From Elusimicrobia bacterium GWA2_61_42 (GTDB taxonomy: Bacteria > Elusimicrobiota > Elusimicrobia > Elusimicrobiales > UBA9959): a stretch of 64,000 nucleotides of DNA. The stretch is from positions 124,001 through 188,000 of the forward strand of contig MGTU01000004.1 of assembly GCA_001799615.1 (NCBI GenBank). Direction: 5' to 3'. The position numbers were made by a program, and so were the translations under genes. The notes under the pieces were generated by a model. It was not told where the DNA came from and did not search any database. It saw only the letters and a list, made by a program, of their open reading frames with translations. Below, one piece after another: positions 25,137 to 35,700 of this stretch (positions within the stretch are counted from its first letter, which is position 1; the number at the start of each line of letters is the position of its first letter).

Positions 25137-26167
25137 TGTCTTTATCCTCTCCTTCCGCCAGGCTCAATACCCTTACGCTTGAGCGCAATATCCCGGTTTC
25201 CGTCACTATCGAACTGACCCGCCGCTGCCCGCTTGGCTGCCTGCATTGCTACCTGCCCGAAACGCGGGGACGCGCGCCGGCCGGCCGCGAACTGACTACC
25301 GCCCAATGGAAGAATATCCTCGCCCAAATGGCCGAAGCGGGGGCGCTTTACCTTGTTTTCACCGGGGGAGAGCCGCTGCTGCGTCCCGACCTGCCCGAAC
25401 TCTGCGCCCGGGCCAAAGAATTGAATTTCGACGTGCGGGTATTTTCTACCGGGCTGGGTTTGGACAGGGCGCTGGCGCTTGAACTGAAAAAGGCCGGGGT
25501 TTCGGGGTTCGAGCTCAGCTTTTACGGGCGCCCGGCAACGCACGACGCCGTTACCGGGGTTAACGGTTCTTTCAAAGGCAGCCTTGAGGCCGCCCGCCTG
25601 CTGAAAAAAACGGGCATAAAAGTAAAGATGAAAACCCCGCTGATGAAAAAAAACCTGGCCCAGGCCGGCTGGCTTAAGGCTTTGGCCGCGCGGGAAGGCT
25701 TTGGCCTCTCCTTCGACCCGGTGCTGACTGCAGCTAACGACGGAGAGACCGCGGCGCTGGCCCTGCGCCTTTCCGGCCGGCAGTTGGCTGAAGCCGTAAA
25801 ACTTTACGGCGCGGCGCGGTCTGCTTCGTCCCCCGCTGTTCCCTCCCAGCTTGATTTCCTGTGCGGCGCGGGCCGCAATGTCTGCGCCGTGGGGCCGGAC
25901 GGGGAACTTTATCCCTGCCTGCAGCTGCCGGTAAAACTGGGGAACCTGGCCACGCGCCAGTTCGCCGCCGTGTGGAAAAACTCTGCCTGGCTTAAAAACT
26001 GGCGCAAGACAGGTATGGATGACCTGAAAGCCTGCGTCTCTTGTTCCGATGCGGATTTTTGCAGCCGCTGTCCCGGGGTCAGTCTTGTGGAGGAGGGTAG
26101 TCCGCTGGCTCCCAATAAAACGGCCTGCGCCATAGCCAAAGCAATGCACCGGCTTGCTGTATCTTAA
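25136..26167 (+). CDS. radical SAM/SPASM peptide-modifying enzyme
   Basis: 343 residues from ATG 25136, whose A is the last base of the upstream stop (TAATG). The radical SAM core has C31, C35 and C38 (RRCPLGCLHC), then VFTGGEPLLRPD (GGEP SAM-binding motif). The C-terminal SPASM domain supplies C243, C250, C261, C300, C303, C309, C312 and C331, enough for two auxiliary 4Fe-4S clusters. Such enzymes make thioether or C-C crosslinks in peptides. The obvious substrate is the 45-residue Cys peptide encoded 325 bases upstream. Last gene of the locus. Confidence 0.92.
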   Translation: MSLSSPSARLNTLTLERNIPVSVTIELTRRCPLGCLHCYLPETRGRAPAGRELTTAQWKNILAQMAEAGALYLVFTGGEPLLRPDLPELCARAKELNFDVRVFSTGLGLDRALALELKKAGVSGFELSFYGRPATHDAVTGVNGSFKGSLEAARLLKKTGIKVKMKTPLMKKNLAQAGWLKALAAREGFGLSFDPVLTAANDGETAALALRLSGRQLAEAVKLYGAARSASSPAVPSQLDFLCGAGRNVCAVGPDGELYPCLQLPVKLGNLATRQFAAVWKNSAWLKNWRKTGMDDLKACVSCSDADFCSRCPGVSLVEEGSPLAPNKTACAIAKAMHRLAVS

Positions 26168-26183
26168 GTCAAAAAAACAGCCC

Positions 26184-26211
26184 TTGACTGCTTTAATATG
26201 CCTGCTATACT
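26184..26211 (+). promoter_or_regulatory. sigma70-type promoter upstream of Rrf2-like gene
   Basis: TTGACT (26184-26189), a 16-base spacer and TATACT (26206-26211) predict transcription from about 26218. It lies between the radical SAM stop and the leader hairpins and would drive the Rrf2/giant-protein operon. Confidence 0.7.
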
Positions 26212-26222
26212 ATAAGGGTGGG

Positions 26223-26289
26223 AAACGGCTGCGTACAGTGCCGTTTATTTTTTGGGGAGCCATTGGATAAAACTTATCCAATGGCTTTT
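26223..26289 (+). terminator. tandem hairpins with U-runs in the leader of the Rrf2 operon
   Basis: Hairpin 1: AAACGGC (26223-26229) / GCCGTTT (26240-26246) followed by A and six T. Hairpin 2: a perfect 13-bp stem, AGCCATTGGATAA (26258-26270) with 26274-26286, three-base loop, then TTTT. Both look like intrinsic terminators, and both lie downstream of the promoter at 26184, before the Rrf2 start at 26335. They may end readthrough from the radical SAM operon, attenuate the Rrf2 operon, or both. The loop of hairpin 1 (ACAGTG, 26235-26240) is complementary to CACTGT at 26293-26298, allowing an alternative fold. Confidence 0.7.
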
Positions 26290-26334
26290 GGTCACTGTGA
26301 TTTTTTGTTCTTTTCGCCTTTAACAGGTAACTTT

Positions 26335-26781
26335 ATGAAAATGAACCGCACCTTAGCTTACGGCCTGGCCTGCCTGCATTATTTGGGGCAGAATAACGGC
26401 GGCAGCTGGAACCAGGTGGCCGATATTTCCCGCTTCCAGGGTCTGCCCGCTCCTTACTGCAACAAGGTGCTGCAGGCGCTGGTGCACGCCGGTTTCGTGG
26501 AATCGCAGAAGGGCAAAGGCTACCGTCTCAGCAAGGAGCTGGATGATATTAGCGTCTGGGCCCTGATGGAGGCCTTCACTTTCAACGGCGCGCCGGAGGC
26601 CGAACGGGAAGAGATCCCCGGCAAGCTCTACAAAAGGCTGCGGGAAGAAGTGAACCACTGGCTGGTGGGCCTGACCGTGCAGGATATCGTGGAGATGATG
26701 AAGGAAGAGGAGCGCTACAAGGACGAGAAGGCGCGCGGCGGCGCGAAGGCGCAAAGCGAAGGCGGCGCGGCCGAAGAATAA
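26335..26781 (+). CDS. Rrf2-family transcriptional regulator
   Basis: 148 residues from ATG 26335; upstream in-frame codons run through the leader hairpins and are rejected. The N-terminal winged helix MKMNRTLAYGLACLHYLGQ, then RFQGLPAPYCNKVLQALVHA and GFVESQKGKGYRLS, matches Rrf2 layout including the glycine-rich wing. The three clustered linker cysteines of Fe-S Rrf2 proteins (IscR, NsrR) are absent, so iron-sulfur sensing is unlikely. The C-terminal tail is charged helix plus an Ala/Gly-rich end. Its stop is three bases before the giant surface-protein gene, implying co-transcription and perhaps autoregulation. Confidence 0.85.
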   Translation: MKMNRTLAYGLACLHYLGQNNGGSWNQVADISRFQGLPAPYCNKVLQALVHAGFVESQKGKGYRLSKELDDISVWALMEAFTFNGAPEAEREEIPGKLYKRLREEVNHWLVGLTVQDIVEMMKEEERYKDEKARGGAKAQSEGGAAEE

Positions 26782-26784
26782 GTT

Positions 26785-29700
26785 ATGAAATTAAAGGCGC
26801 GGAAAAACAAAGAGTCTGGCGGCTTTAGGCCGCTGGTCCTCCTTTTTGCCGCCCTGCTGCTGCAGGCGGCGCCCGCTGTTTTCGCGGCTACTACGGTTTA
26901 TCTGGGCGACACGACTTCTTCCATCAATCCCGGTGACGAAGACGAACGCCGGCTGAACAGGGTACGCGGAACCGCCGCGGTAAGTTACCTGAAGAGCACC
27001 ATGGCCGGCCCCGTGACTCCGCCTGTTACCGCCACTCAGTTCACTCGCGCCGCGGGCGGCACAGTAATGATCTGGTATTCCGACCCGCTCGACGCGGTCA
27101 CCATCAGCGGCAATGTCAGTTTTAATATCTGGGCCATGGAGAGCGCCAACCAGGCCAACACCGGCCTTACCGGCGAGCTGCTGCGCGCCAGCGCTTCCGG
27201 GGCCATCCTGTCCGTTATCGCCGCCGTTCACGTGCCCACGGCCGAGCTGGGCACTTCCCTGGCCGCCCGCACCTGGACAAAAACGCCCACCCCTACCGCC
27301 CTCTCGAACGGAGACCGCCTGGCCCTGAGGCTTCACATCGACGATTTCGGCACTATGGGCACCGGCAGGACCATTACCATGACCATAGACGGCCCTACTA
27401 CCGGCGCCAGCGGCGACAGCCGGTTCAGCACGGTAGAGAACCTCGCCCCGGCCCGACCGGGCATAGGTTCTATCACCGGCCTGACGCAGACGGAGTTCTC
27501 CGGTTCCTGGACGCTGGTGGAAGGAGCCACCGGCTATACCCTGGCGTCTTCGGTGAACTCCGGCGCCGCCCCGACCCCTATTTACTCCTCGGTGAATACT
27601 TCGGAAAATTTCGCCACGCTTAACAGCCCGGCCCTTGCCTCCAACACCACCTACTACCCTTTCGTGCGCACCAACGGGCCCGGGGCTTCCAGTTCCTGGG
27701 CGGCCTTCCCCGTGCAGGTGACGCCGGCCTATGCCCCGTCTTTCTCCAATTTCACCAATATCTCCTCCTACACGGCCCTGTTTAACTGGGCGGCTAACGG
27801 CAATCACGCGGCCACGCTCTACCACGTGGTCATGTCCACCGCGGCGGACCCGCTGTCGCCTTTCGGCGCGCCGGTAACTTCCTCTTTTACCTATAACAAC
27901 TACCTCTCTTCCTCAGGACTGATGGCTAATACGCCATACAGTTTTCGCGTGGCTGCCATAAATCACGCCGGGCTTTACACGTCTTATACTCCGGTGGTTT
28001 CCACGTATACTCTGGCGGCGCTGCCTGTGTCCGGCCTTTTCACGGATGTTTCCGAGTCCGGCATAACCGCCTCCTGGACCGGCGGCGGCAACCCGTCCGG
28101 CACGCTGTACCGGCTGCTGGTCTCCACCGCGACGGACCCGGCGGCGCCCGTGGGGGCGGCGGTCAGTCAGCATGAGACCTATAATCTGTTTTTCAGCACC
28201 GCGGGGCTCTTGCCCGATACTACGTATTACTTTACGGCCGCCGGGATAAACGGCGACGGTGTGGCCGGCACTTACTTTAACGCCGTGGCCACGGCCACGC
28301 TGGCCGCCGAGCCGGTTTTCTCCGCTTTCAGCGAAGAGGCTTACGCCTCCCTGCGCTTCGCCTGGACCTCCGGCAACCCTGCCGGCACGCGCTACCGCGT
28401 CCTCTCCTCCACCGCCTCCGACCCGCTCGTTCCCGCAGGGGCAAGGGTAGCGTCTTCCGACACCTACAACCTTTCTCTTTCTTCGGCCGGCCTGGTGCCG
28501 GATACCCGCTATTATTTCCGCGCCGCGGCGGTTAACCGTAACGGCGTGGTCACCGCGTATTCGGCTCCGGAGAACCGCGCCACCCTGCTGCGCTATGAGC
28601 TTGCCTCGCCGGCCTTCACCGGAGTATCCGAGACCGGTATGACTTTGGGTTTTTCGGCCAACAGCAACGCCTATCCGGGCACGCTGTTCCGCGTGCAGGC
28701 TTCCACCGCGGCGACCCCGCTGACCCCCGGCGGGGCGGCCGTGGTTTCCTCGGATACCTATAACGCTTTCCTGGTCCTGGCGGATCTTTCGCCAAACACG
28801 ACCTATTATTTCCAGGCGGTCGGAGTGAACAAGGACGGGGCTTTGATGACCTATACCGCGGCCGTCGGCACCTCAACCCTGGCCAGCGTTCCCTCCGGGC
28901 TGCAGTTCACCGAGACCACCGACAGCAAGGTCCGCCTGGAATGGGCGGCCGTGAGCGGCCCCGGAACGCTGTACAGGGTGCTGGTCTCCACGGCGGTGAA
29001 CCCGCTGGTTCCGGTAGGGGCCGCGGTGACCAGTTCGGATACCTATAATCTTCACCTCTCCACCGAGGGCCTCACTTTCAGTAAAAAATATTATTTCCTG
29101 GCGCGCGCCGTGAACAATAACGGCAATGTTACGAACTGGAGCTCCTCGGTTTCCACTACCACGCTGGCCCCGGGCACGCTTGCCGCCCCGCTGGCCGGAA
29201 CCCTGTTGCCCCATGTGTCTTCCGCGACCGCCGCCTGGTCGCTGGTGGCTGGCGCCACGGGATACACCCTGGCCGCCTCGCTCTATGCCGACGATGCCCC
29301 GGTCAGCGTCTTCGCCTCCAGCACCACGCTGGGCGACCTGAGCGCCGCGGTGCCGGGGCTGGCCCCCGACACGGTCTATTACCTGTTCATCAGGGCCAAC
29401 GGGGCTGGCATAGTCAGCGCCTGGAATAAGTACTCTCCGGCGGCCACGCTGCTGCAGTACGCGCCGGTTTTCGGCTCCTTCGGCGCGCCCGCGGCTGACT
29501 CCGCTGTTCTGTCCTGGACCGGGGGGGGGAACCCGGGCGGGACCCTTTACCGCGTCCTCTCTTCTACCGCCGCCGACCCTTTGGCCGCCGCCGGCGCGAT
29601 CGTGGTCGCTTCGGACACTTATAATCTTTCACTGTCCTCTTCCGCCCTGGCGGCCAATACCGCGCATTATTTCAGGATAGCCGGTTTGAATAAGGACGGG

Positions 29701-32700
29701 GTGGCCACGGCTTACACCGCCCCCAGAGGCACCTCTACCCTGGCAAACCAGCCGGCGTTCTCGGGCTTCTCCGGCACCGGCACCTCCGCCATGACCTTTG
29801 CCTGGACCGCCGCCGGCAATCCGGCCGGCACGCTGTACCGGGTGCTGTCCTCTCCGGCGCCGGACCCTTTGAGCCCGAACGGTGCGCCGGTGGCGTCTTC
29901 CGATACCTATAATCTTTCGCTTTCCACTTCGGGCCTGACCCCGGATACTTCCTATTATTTCCGTGTGGCCGCCAGGAACAATGACGGCGTCATTACCGCC
30001 TATTCATCTCCGGAAGCCAACCCTACCCTGCCGGAGGCGCCCGCCTTTCCCGGCGTCGGCACCGTCACGGATTCTTCGGCCGATTTTATGTGGTCCGGAG
30101 GCAATAACCCCGCCGATACGTTGTACCGGGTGCTGGTTTCCCCCGCGCTCGACCCGCTGAATCCGGGCGCCGAGCTCGTTACCTCCTCGGACACCTATAA
30201 CCTCTACCTCAGTTCCTCCGGCCTGGCCGTGGACAAGGCTTACTATTTCGCGGTAACGGCGCTGGGCCACGACGGCCAGCCCACCGCTTATACCGCCCCG
30301 GAGCGGGCGCGCACCCTGGCGCGGCAGCCGGTGTTCTCTCACTTCGACGATGTGGGGGCGGCGTCCATTGACGCCAACTGGACCGCCAACAGCAACCCTC
30401 CCGGCACCCTTTACCGGGCGGCGGTATCGGCGGCGGCGGACCCGCTTAATCCCGGGGGCGTCGAGGCTACGCTGCTGGATTCCTACGGCCTTTTTGTCAG
30501 CAGCGCCGGCCTGGCCTCCGACACCACCTATTATGTCAGGGTGGCCGCCGTTAACGGCGACGGCGTGGCTACGGCCTATACAGACGCCCGCGGCACCGCC
30601 ACTCTCGCCGCTTACCCGCCGCTGTTCTCCGGCTTCAGCGACATCCAGACCGACGCCATCCGCGTGCTCTGGGCGCCCAACGGCAACGCCGACGGCACGC
30701 TGTACCGGGTGGCGGTCTCCTCCGTGGCGGACCCGCTGAACCCGGGCGGGGCGAAGGTCACTTACGAGGACACTTACGATCTTTCGCTGGCTTCATCGGG
30801 GCTGACCACCAACAAGCTTTATTATTTCCGTCTGGCCGCGGTGAACAAGAACGGGATCACCACCGCCTATACCGCGGCCCAGTCGGAGCGCACCCTGCAG
30901 GTGGTTACCAAACTCTACCTGCGCGACGACGTTTCCACCGCCGCCGCGCCCGACACCGGGGAGGAGCGCCGGCTTTCCCTGCTGCGCGGCGCCGCTTCAG
31001 TGAGCTATATTAAGAACACCGTGGCGGGCGCCGTGGCGCCGCCTTCCAGCGCTCTTCAGATCACTAAAGCCGCCGGCGGCGCGGTGCAGACCTGGTATAC
31101 CACGCCGCTGGACGCCTTTACCCTTATAAGCAGCGTTACTTTCAATATCCGGGCCCTGGAGAGCGCTACGGGCGCGAACGCCGCCGTGACGGCCGTGCTT
31201 TACCGTACGGACAGCGCAGGCGTCATCATTTCCACGGTAGCCGCCGCCCTGTCGGGCCGCGGAGAGCTGACCACGGCGGATTCGGCGCAGACCTGGTCCA
31301 TCCAACCCACGCCGACGGCTTTCAGCAACGGCGACAGGCTGGCCTTGCGGCTCTATATAGACGACTATAGTAACCTGGGGACGCTGACCTCGGGCCGGAC
31401 GGTAACCGTGACCGTGGGCGGCCCGACGGCCAACGCGGCCGGCGACAGCTGGCTGCAGGTGCTGGAGGAACTGCGCCCCGCCCGGCCGGCCTCTATTTCA
31501 GTTACAGGAGTGACCGCGGCGCAGCTCTCGGCCTCCTGGCCGCTGGTGAGCGAAACCACCAGCTACACGCTGGCCGCTTCCGTGAATCCCGGCGCCGAGC
31601 CGCAGCCGGTCTATTCTTCCAGCGATACCCTCGGCAATCTCTCGGCCACACTGGCCGTTCCGACCCTTTCCCCGAACACTACCTACTACCTGTTCGCCAA
31701 GAGCAATTTCGAAGGGGTTTCCAGCGGCTGGCAGATCCGCGCGGGCACGGCCACGCTGCTGGCCTTCGCTCCTGCTTCTTCCGGCTTCGGCGCGGTGGTT
31801 TCGGGTTCCATCCTGTTCGACTGGACGGCCAACGGCAACGCCGACCCGGGCACGCTGTACCGGGTGGTTTCCTCCACGGCGGTGAACCCGCTGAACCCGC
31901 TTGGGGCTGTGGCCGTAAGCTCGCTGACCTATAATACTTATCTCAGCACGGCCGGCCTTGTTGCCGATACTACCTACTACTTCAGCGTGGCGGGCCTGAA
32001 CCACAACGGCGTGGCCACCTTATACACCGCGGCCGTCGGCACGGCTACCCTGCTGGCTTTCCCTCCGGCCTCGCCGTCTTTCAGCGGCGTCGGCCAGACC
32101 GGCGTGCAGTTCAACTGGACGGCTAACGGCAACAGGGACCCGGGCACGCGGTACCGGGTGATCTCGTCCACGGCGGCGGACCCGCTTAGCCCGCAGGGAG
32201 CGTTGACGGTCTCTTCCGATACCTACAACCTGTACCTGGCTTCTGCCGGGCTTGCCGCCAATACCACTTATTACTTCAGCGTGGCGGGCGTGAACAAGAA
32301 CGGCGTGGAGACGGCTTATACTCTCGCGGCCGGTACGGCTACGCTGGCTTATGCCCCGGCTTTCGGCGCCTTCTCCGCGGTCTCGGCGGGGGAGATAGGC
32401 CTGAACTGGACCGACGGCGGCAATCCCGCGGGGACGCTGTACCGGGTGCTCTCCTCCACCGCCTCCGACATGGGCAGCCCCTCCGGCGCCGTCCTGGCTT
32501 CTTCGGAAACCTATAATCTGTCCCTGAGCTCCGCCGGCCTGGCCGCCGACACGACCTATTATTTCCGCGTGGCCGCGCTGAACCATAACCGCGCCGCCAC
32601 GGTTTATACCGCCTTGCGCGGTACGGCCACCCTGCTGGGCTTCGACCCTGTTTTTGCCGGCTTCCAGAACGTAGACGCGGGTTCGCTGCGCTTTAACTTC

Positions 32701-35700
32701 TCGGAGAACGGCAACGCGGCAGGCACCTTGTACCGCGTGGTCTCTTCTACCGCGCAGGATCCGCTGGCTCCGGCCGGGGCCGTGGCGGTGAGTTCCCTGA
32801 CCTATAACACTTTTCTCAGCACCTCCGGCCTGGCCGCGGATACCACCTATTATTTTTCCGTGGCGGGCGTGAACAAGAACTGGGTCTCCACCGCCTATTC
32901 CGCGCCCGCGGCTACGGCGACCCTGCTGGCCTTCCCGCCTGTTTTCACCAGCTTCACCGGCGTGGCGGAAGCCGCCCTGCAGTTCAATTTCTCGGCCAAT
33001 AACAACAGGTACCCCGGCACGCTGTACCGGGTGGCCGCCTCCACGGCGGCGGACCCGCTGGCTCCGGCCGGGGCGGCCGTGGTTTCTTCGGATACTTACA
33101 GCCTCGCGCTGGCCCTGGACGCACTGTCGGCCGACACCACTTACTATTTCACGGCCGCGGGCGTGAACAAGAACGGGGTGCTTACCAGCTGGAGCCCGGC
33201 GGCTTCCACCTCCACCCTGGCCAATGTTCCCGCCGGCTTCTTCGCCACCGGCGTGACCGAAGACTCCATGCTGCTTAACTGGGCAGCCAGCGGCAACCGC
33301 GACCCCGGCACGCGCTACCGGGTGCTGGCTTCCACCGCGGCGGACCCGGACGCGCCCTTAGGGGCCGCGGTCTCCTCTTCCGATACTTACAACCTCTATC
33401 TGAGCACCTTGCCCCTGAATCCCAGCACCGTCTACCGCTTCAGGGCTGCGGCCATCAACAATAACGGCGTGCGCACGGCCTGGAGCGACCCCGCTTTCAG
33501 CGCGCTCACGCTGTCCCCGGGGTCCATTGGCAGCCCCGCCGCCGGCGAGATCACCGGCGTGCACGTGAGTTCCCTGGCAGCGACCTGGGCCCTGGTGCCC
33601 GCCGCTACCGGGTACACTCTCGCCGCCTCGCTGTCCCCGGACAACCCGCCAACCGCCATCGTGGCGTCCAGCGATACCCTGACCGGAGATAACCAGGCCT
33701 ACGTCCCGGGCCTGGCTCCGGACACGGTCTATTACCTTTTCGCCAGGGCCAATAAGCAATGGGTTTCAGGTGACTGGTTCGCCTTCCCGGCCAGGGCCAC
33801 GCTGCTGCAATACCCGCCTGTCTTCACCTCGTTCTCCGGCGTGGCCGCAGATTCCATAGGTTTTAATTTCTCGGCCAACAACAATGTTTTTCCCGGTACC
33901 AGTTTCCGGGTGCTGGTTTCCACCGCGCCCGAACCGCTCGCCCCCGGCGCCGCGGCTTACAGTTCTTCCGACACCTATAATGTCGCGCTGACCACGGCCG
34001 GTCTGGCCGCCGATACTACTTACTATTTCCGCGCTGCGGGCGTTAACAAGGACAACGTGCTTACGGCCTATACGGCCGTGCAGGCCACCGCCACCGCCGC
34101 TAATATCCCGGTCTTTGCCGGCTTTGCCGGGGTAGGCGCCGGGGCTGTGACTTTTAACTGGAGCGGCAACGGCAACAGGGCCCCCGGCACCTTGTACCGC
34201 GTGCTGGTCTCCACCGCGGCGAACCCGGCCGCCCCCGGCGGGGCCCCGGTCACCAGTTCGGATACCTACAACCTCTACCTCAGCACCTCCGGCCTTGAGG
34301 CTGATACCACCTATTATTTCAGGGCCGCGGCCCTGGGCGCCGGCGGCACGGCCACCGCCTACAGCGCGCCGGTCGGTACGGCCACCCTCGTGGCCTACCC
34401 GCCTGTCTTCTCCGGATTCACCGGCGTGGGGACAGGGAGCGTACAATTCAACTGGTCGGCCAATAGCAACAGATATCCGGGCACGCGCTACCGCGTGCTC
34501 TCTTCCACCGCGCCCGACCCGCTTAATTCCGGCGGGGCCGTGGCGGTCTCCTCCGAGACTTATAACCTGCAGCTCAGCAGCGCCGGGCTGCCGGCCAATA
34601 CTACGCACTATCTCCTGGTCGCGGCCGTGAACCAGAACGGCGTGCTGACCGACTACACCGCCGTCGCCGGTACGGCCACTCTAGCCAATATCCCGGCGAC
34701 AGCCCTTTCCACTTTCAGCGCGGTCGCTTCGGGCGGCTTTACCGCCGCCTGGAACGCTAACGCCAACCCCGCCGGCACGCTGTACCAGGCGCAGGTCTCC
34801 ACGGCCCCGGACTTTAACTCCGGCGCGGCCGGGCAGATCGCTTCCACGGCGCCGGTCAGCGGCGAGGCCTACGCCTTTTTCGGCCTCCTGTCCAACAAGG
34901 ACTATCACTTCCGCGTCCGCGCCCAAAACCTCAACGGCGTTTATACCGGCTACGCCTCGCTCGGCTCCACGCGCACCCTGGGGCTGGCCGCGCCGGCCCC
35001 GCTGCCGGTGACGCAGGTTTCCACTTATTCCATCACGGCCTCCTGGTCCCTGGTGGCCGGCGCCACCGGCTACACGCTGGCGGCCTCGGTGAACTCCGGG
35101 GTTTCGCCTTCGCCCGTTTACGCTTCCAGCGTCACTGCCGGGACTTCGGCCGCTCTGTTAAATCCGGCCCTGGGGCTGAACACGACCTACTACCTTTTTG
35201 TAAAGGCCGGCGGGCCCGGCGACGAGAGCCCCTGGGCGGCTTACCCGGCCACCTCCACGCTGGTCAATATTCCCGTCGCCCCCGGCAGCCCGTTCAGCGC
35301 GGTCGGCGACAGCGGCTTTGTCCTGTCCTGGCTGGCCAACTCCAACCCGCTGGGCGTCACCCGGTATACCGTGCAGGCTTCCACCGCCCTGGATTTCAAC
35401 GCCGGCGTCACCAATAAAATCGCCCTTTCCACGGTCCCGGAAGCCGGGCCCGGCGTTACCTTCAGCGGCCTGAGCAGCGACACCTATTACTACGCCAGGG
35501 TGCGGGCGGAACATAATAACGGCAACTCCACCGACTGGGTAAGCCTGGGCGTGATCAAGACGCTGCTGCTGGCCCAGCTGCACGCCGCGGGCGACGGCGT
35601 GCTGATCTACGGGCAGTCGGGCAACAGCCTGCCGCAGTTCAGGGACTACGTGAGCGCCGCCAACTCTTTCAGCGCCGTGCGCAATACCGTCTCCGGCGCG

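Noticed and set aside
23576-26167. Lasso-peptide or classical PQQ biosynthesis locus
   Set aside because: No asparagine-synthetase-like cyclase or transglutaminase-like protease, and no PqqA-type Glu-Tyr peptide or PqqB/PqqC; the precursor core is Cys-based.
26218-26334. N-terminal extension of the Rrf2-like protein
   Set aside because: It reads through the two leader hairpins; homology starts at 26335.
26335-26781. Fe-S or NO-sensing Rrf2 (IscR/NsrR type)
   Set aside because: The three clustered linker cysteines are missing; only isolated cysteines are seen.
27454-35571. CRISPR-like or satellite interpretation of the repeated DNA
   Set aside because: Repeats are in one reading frame, about 260-280 bases long and degenerate; they encode FN3 modules.
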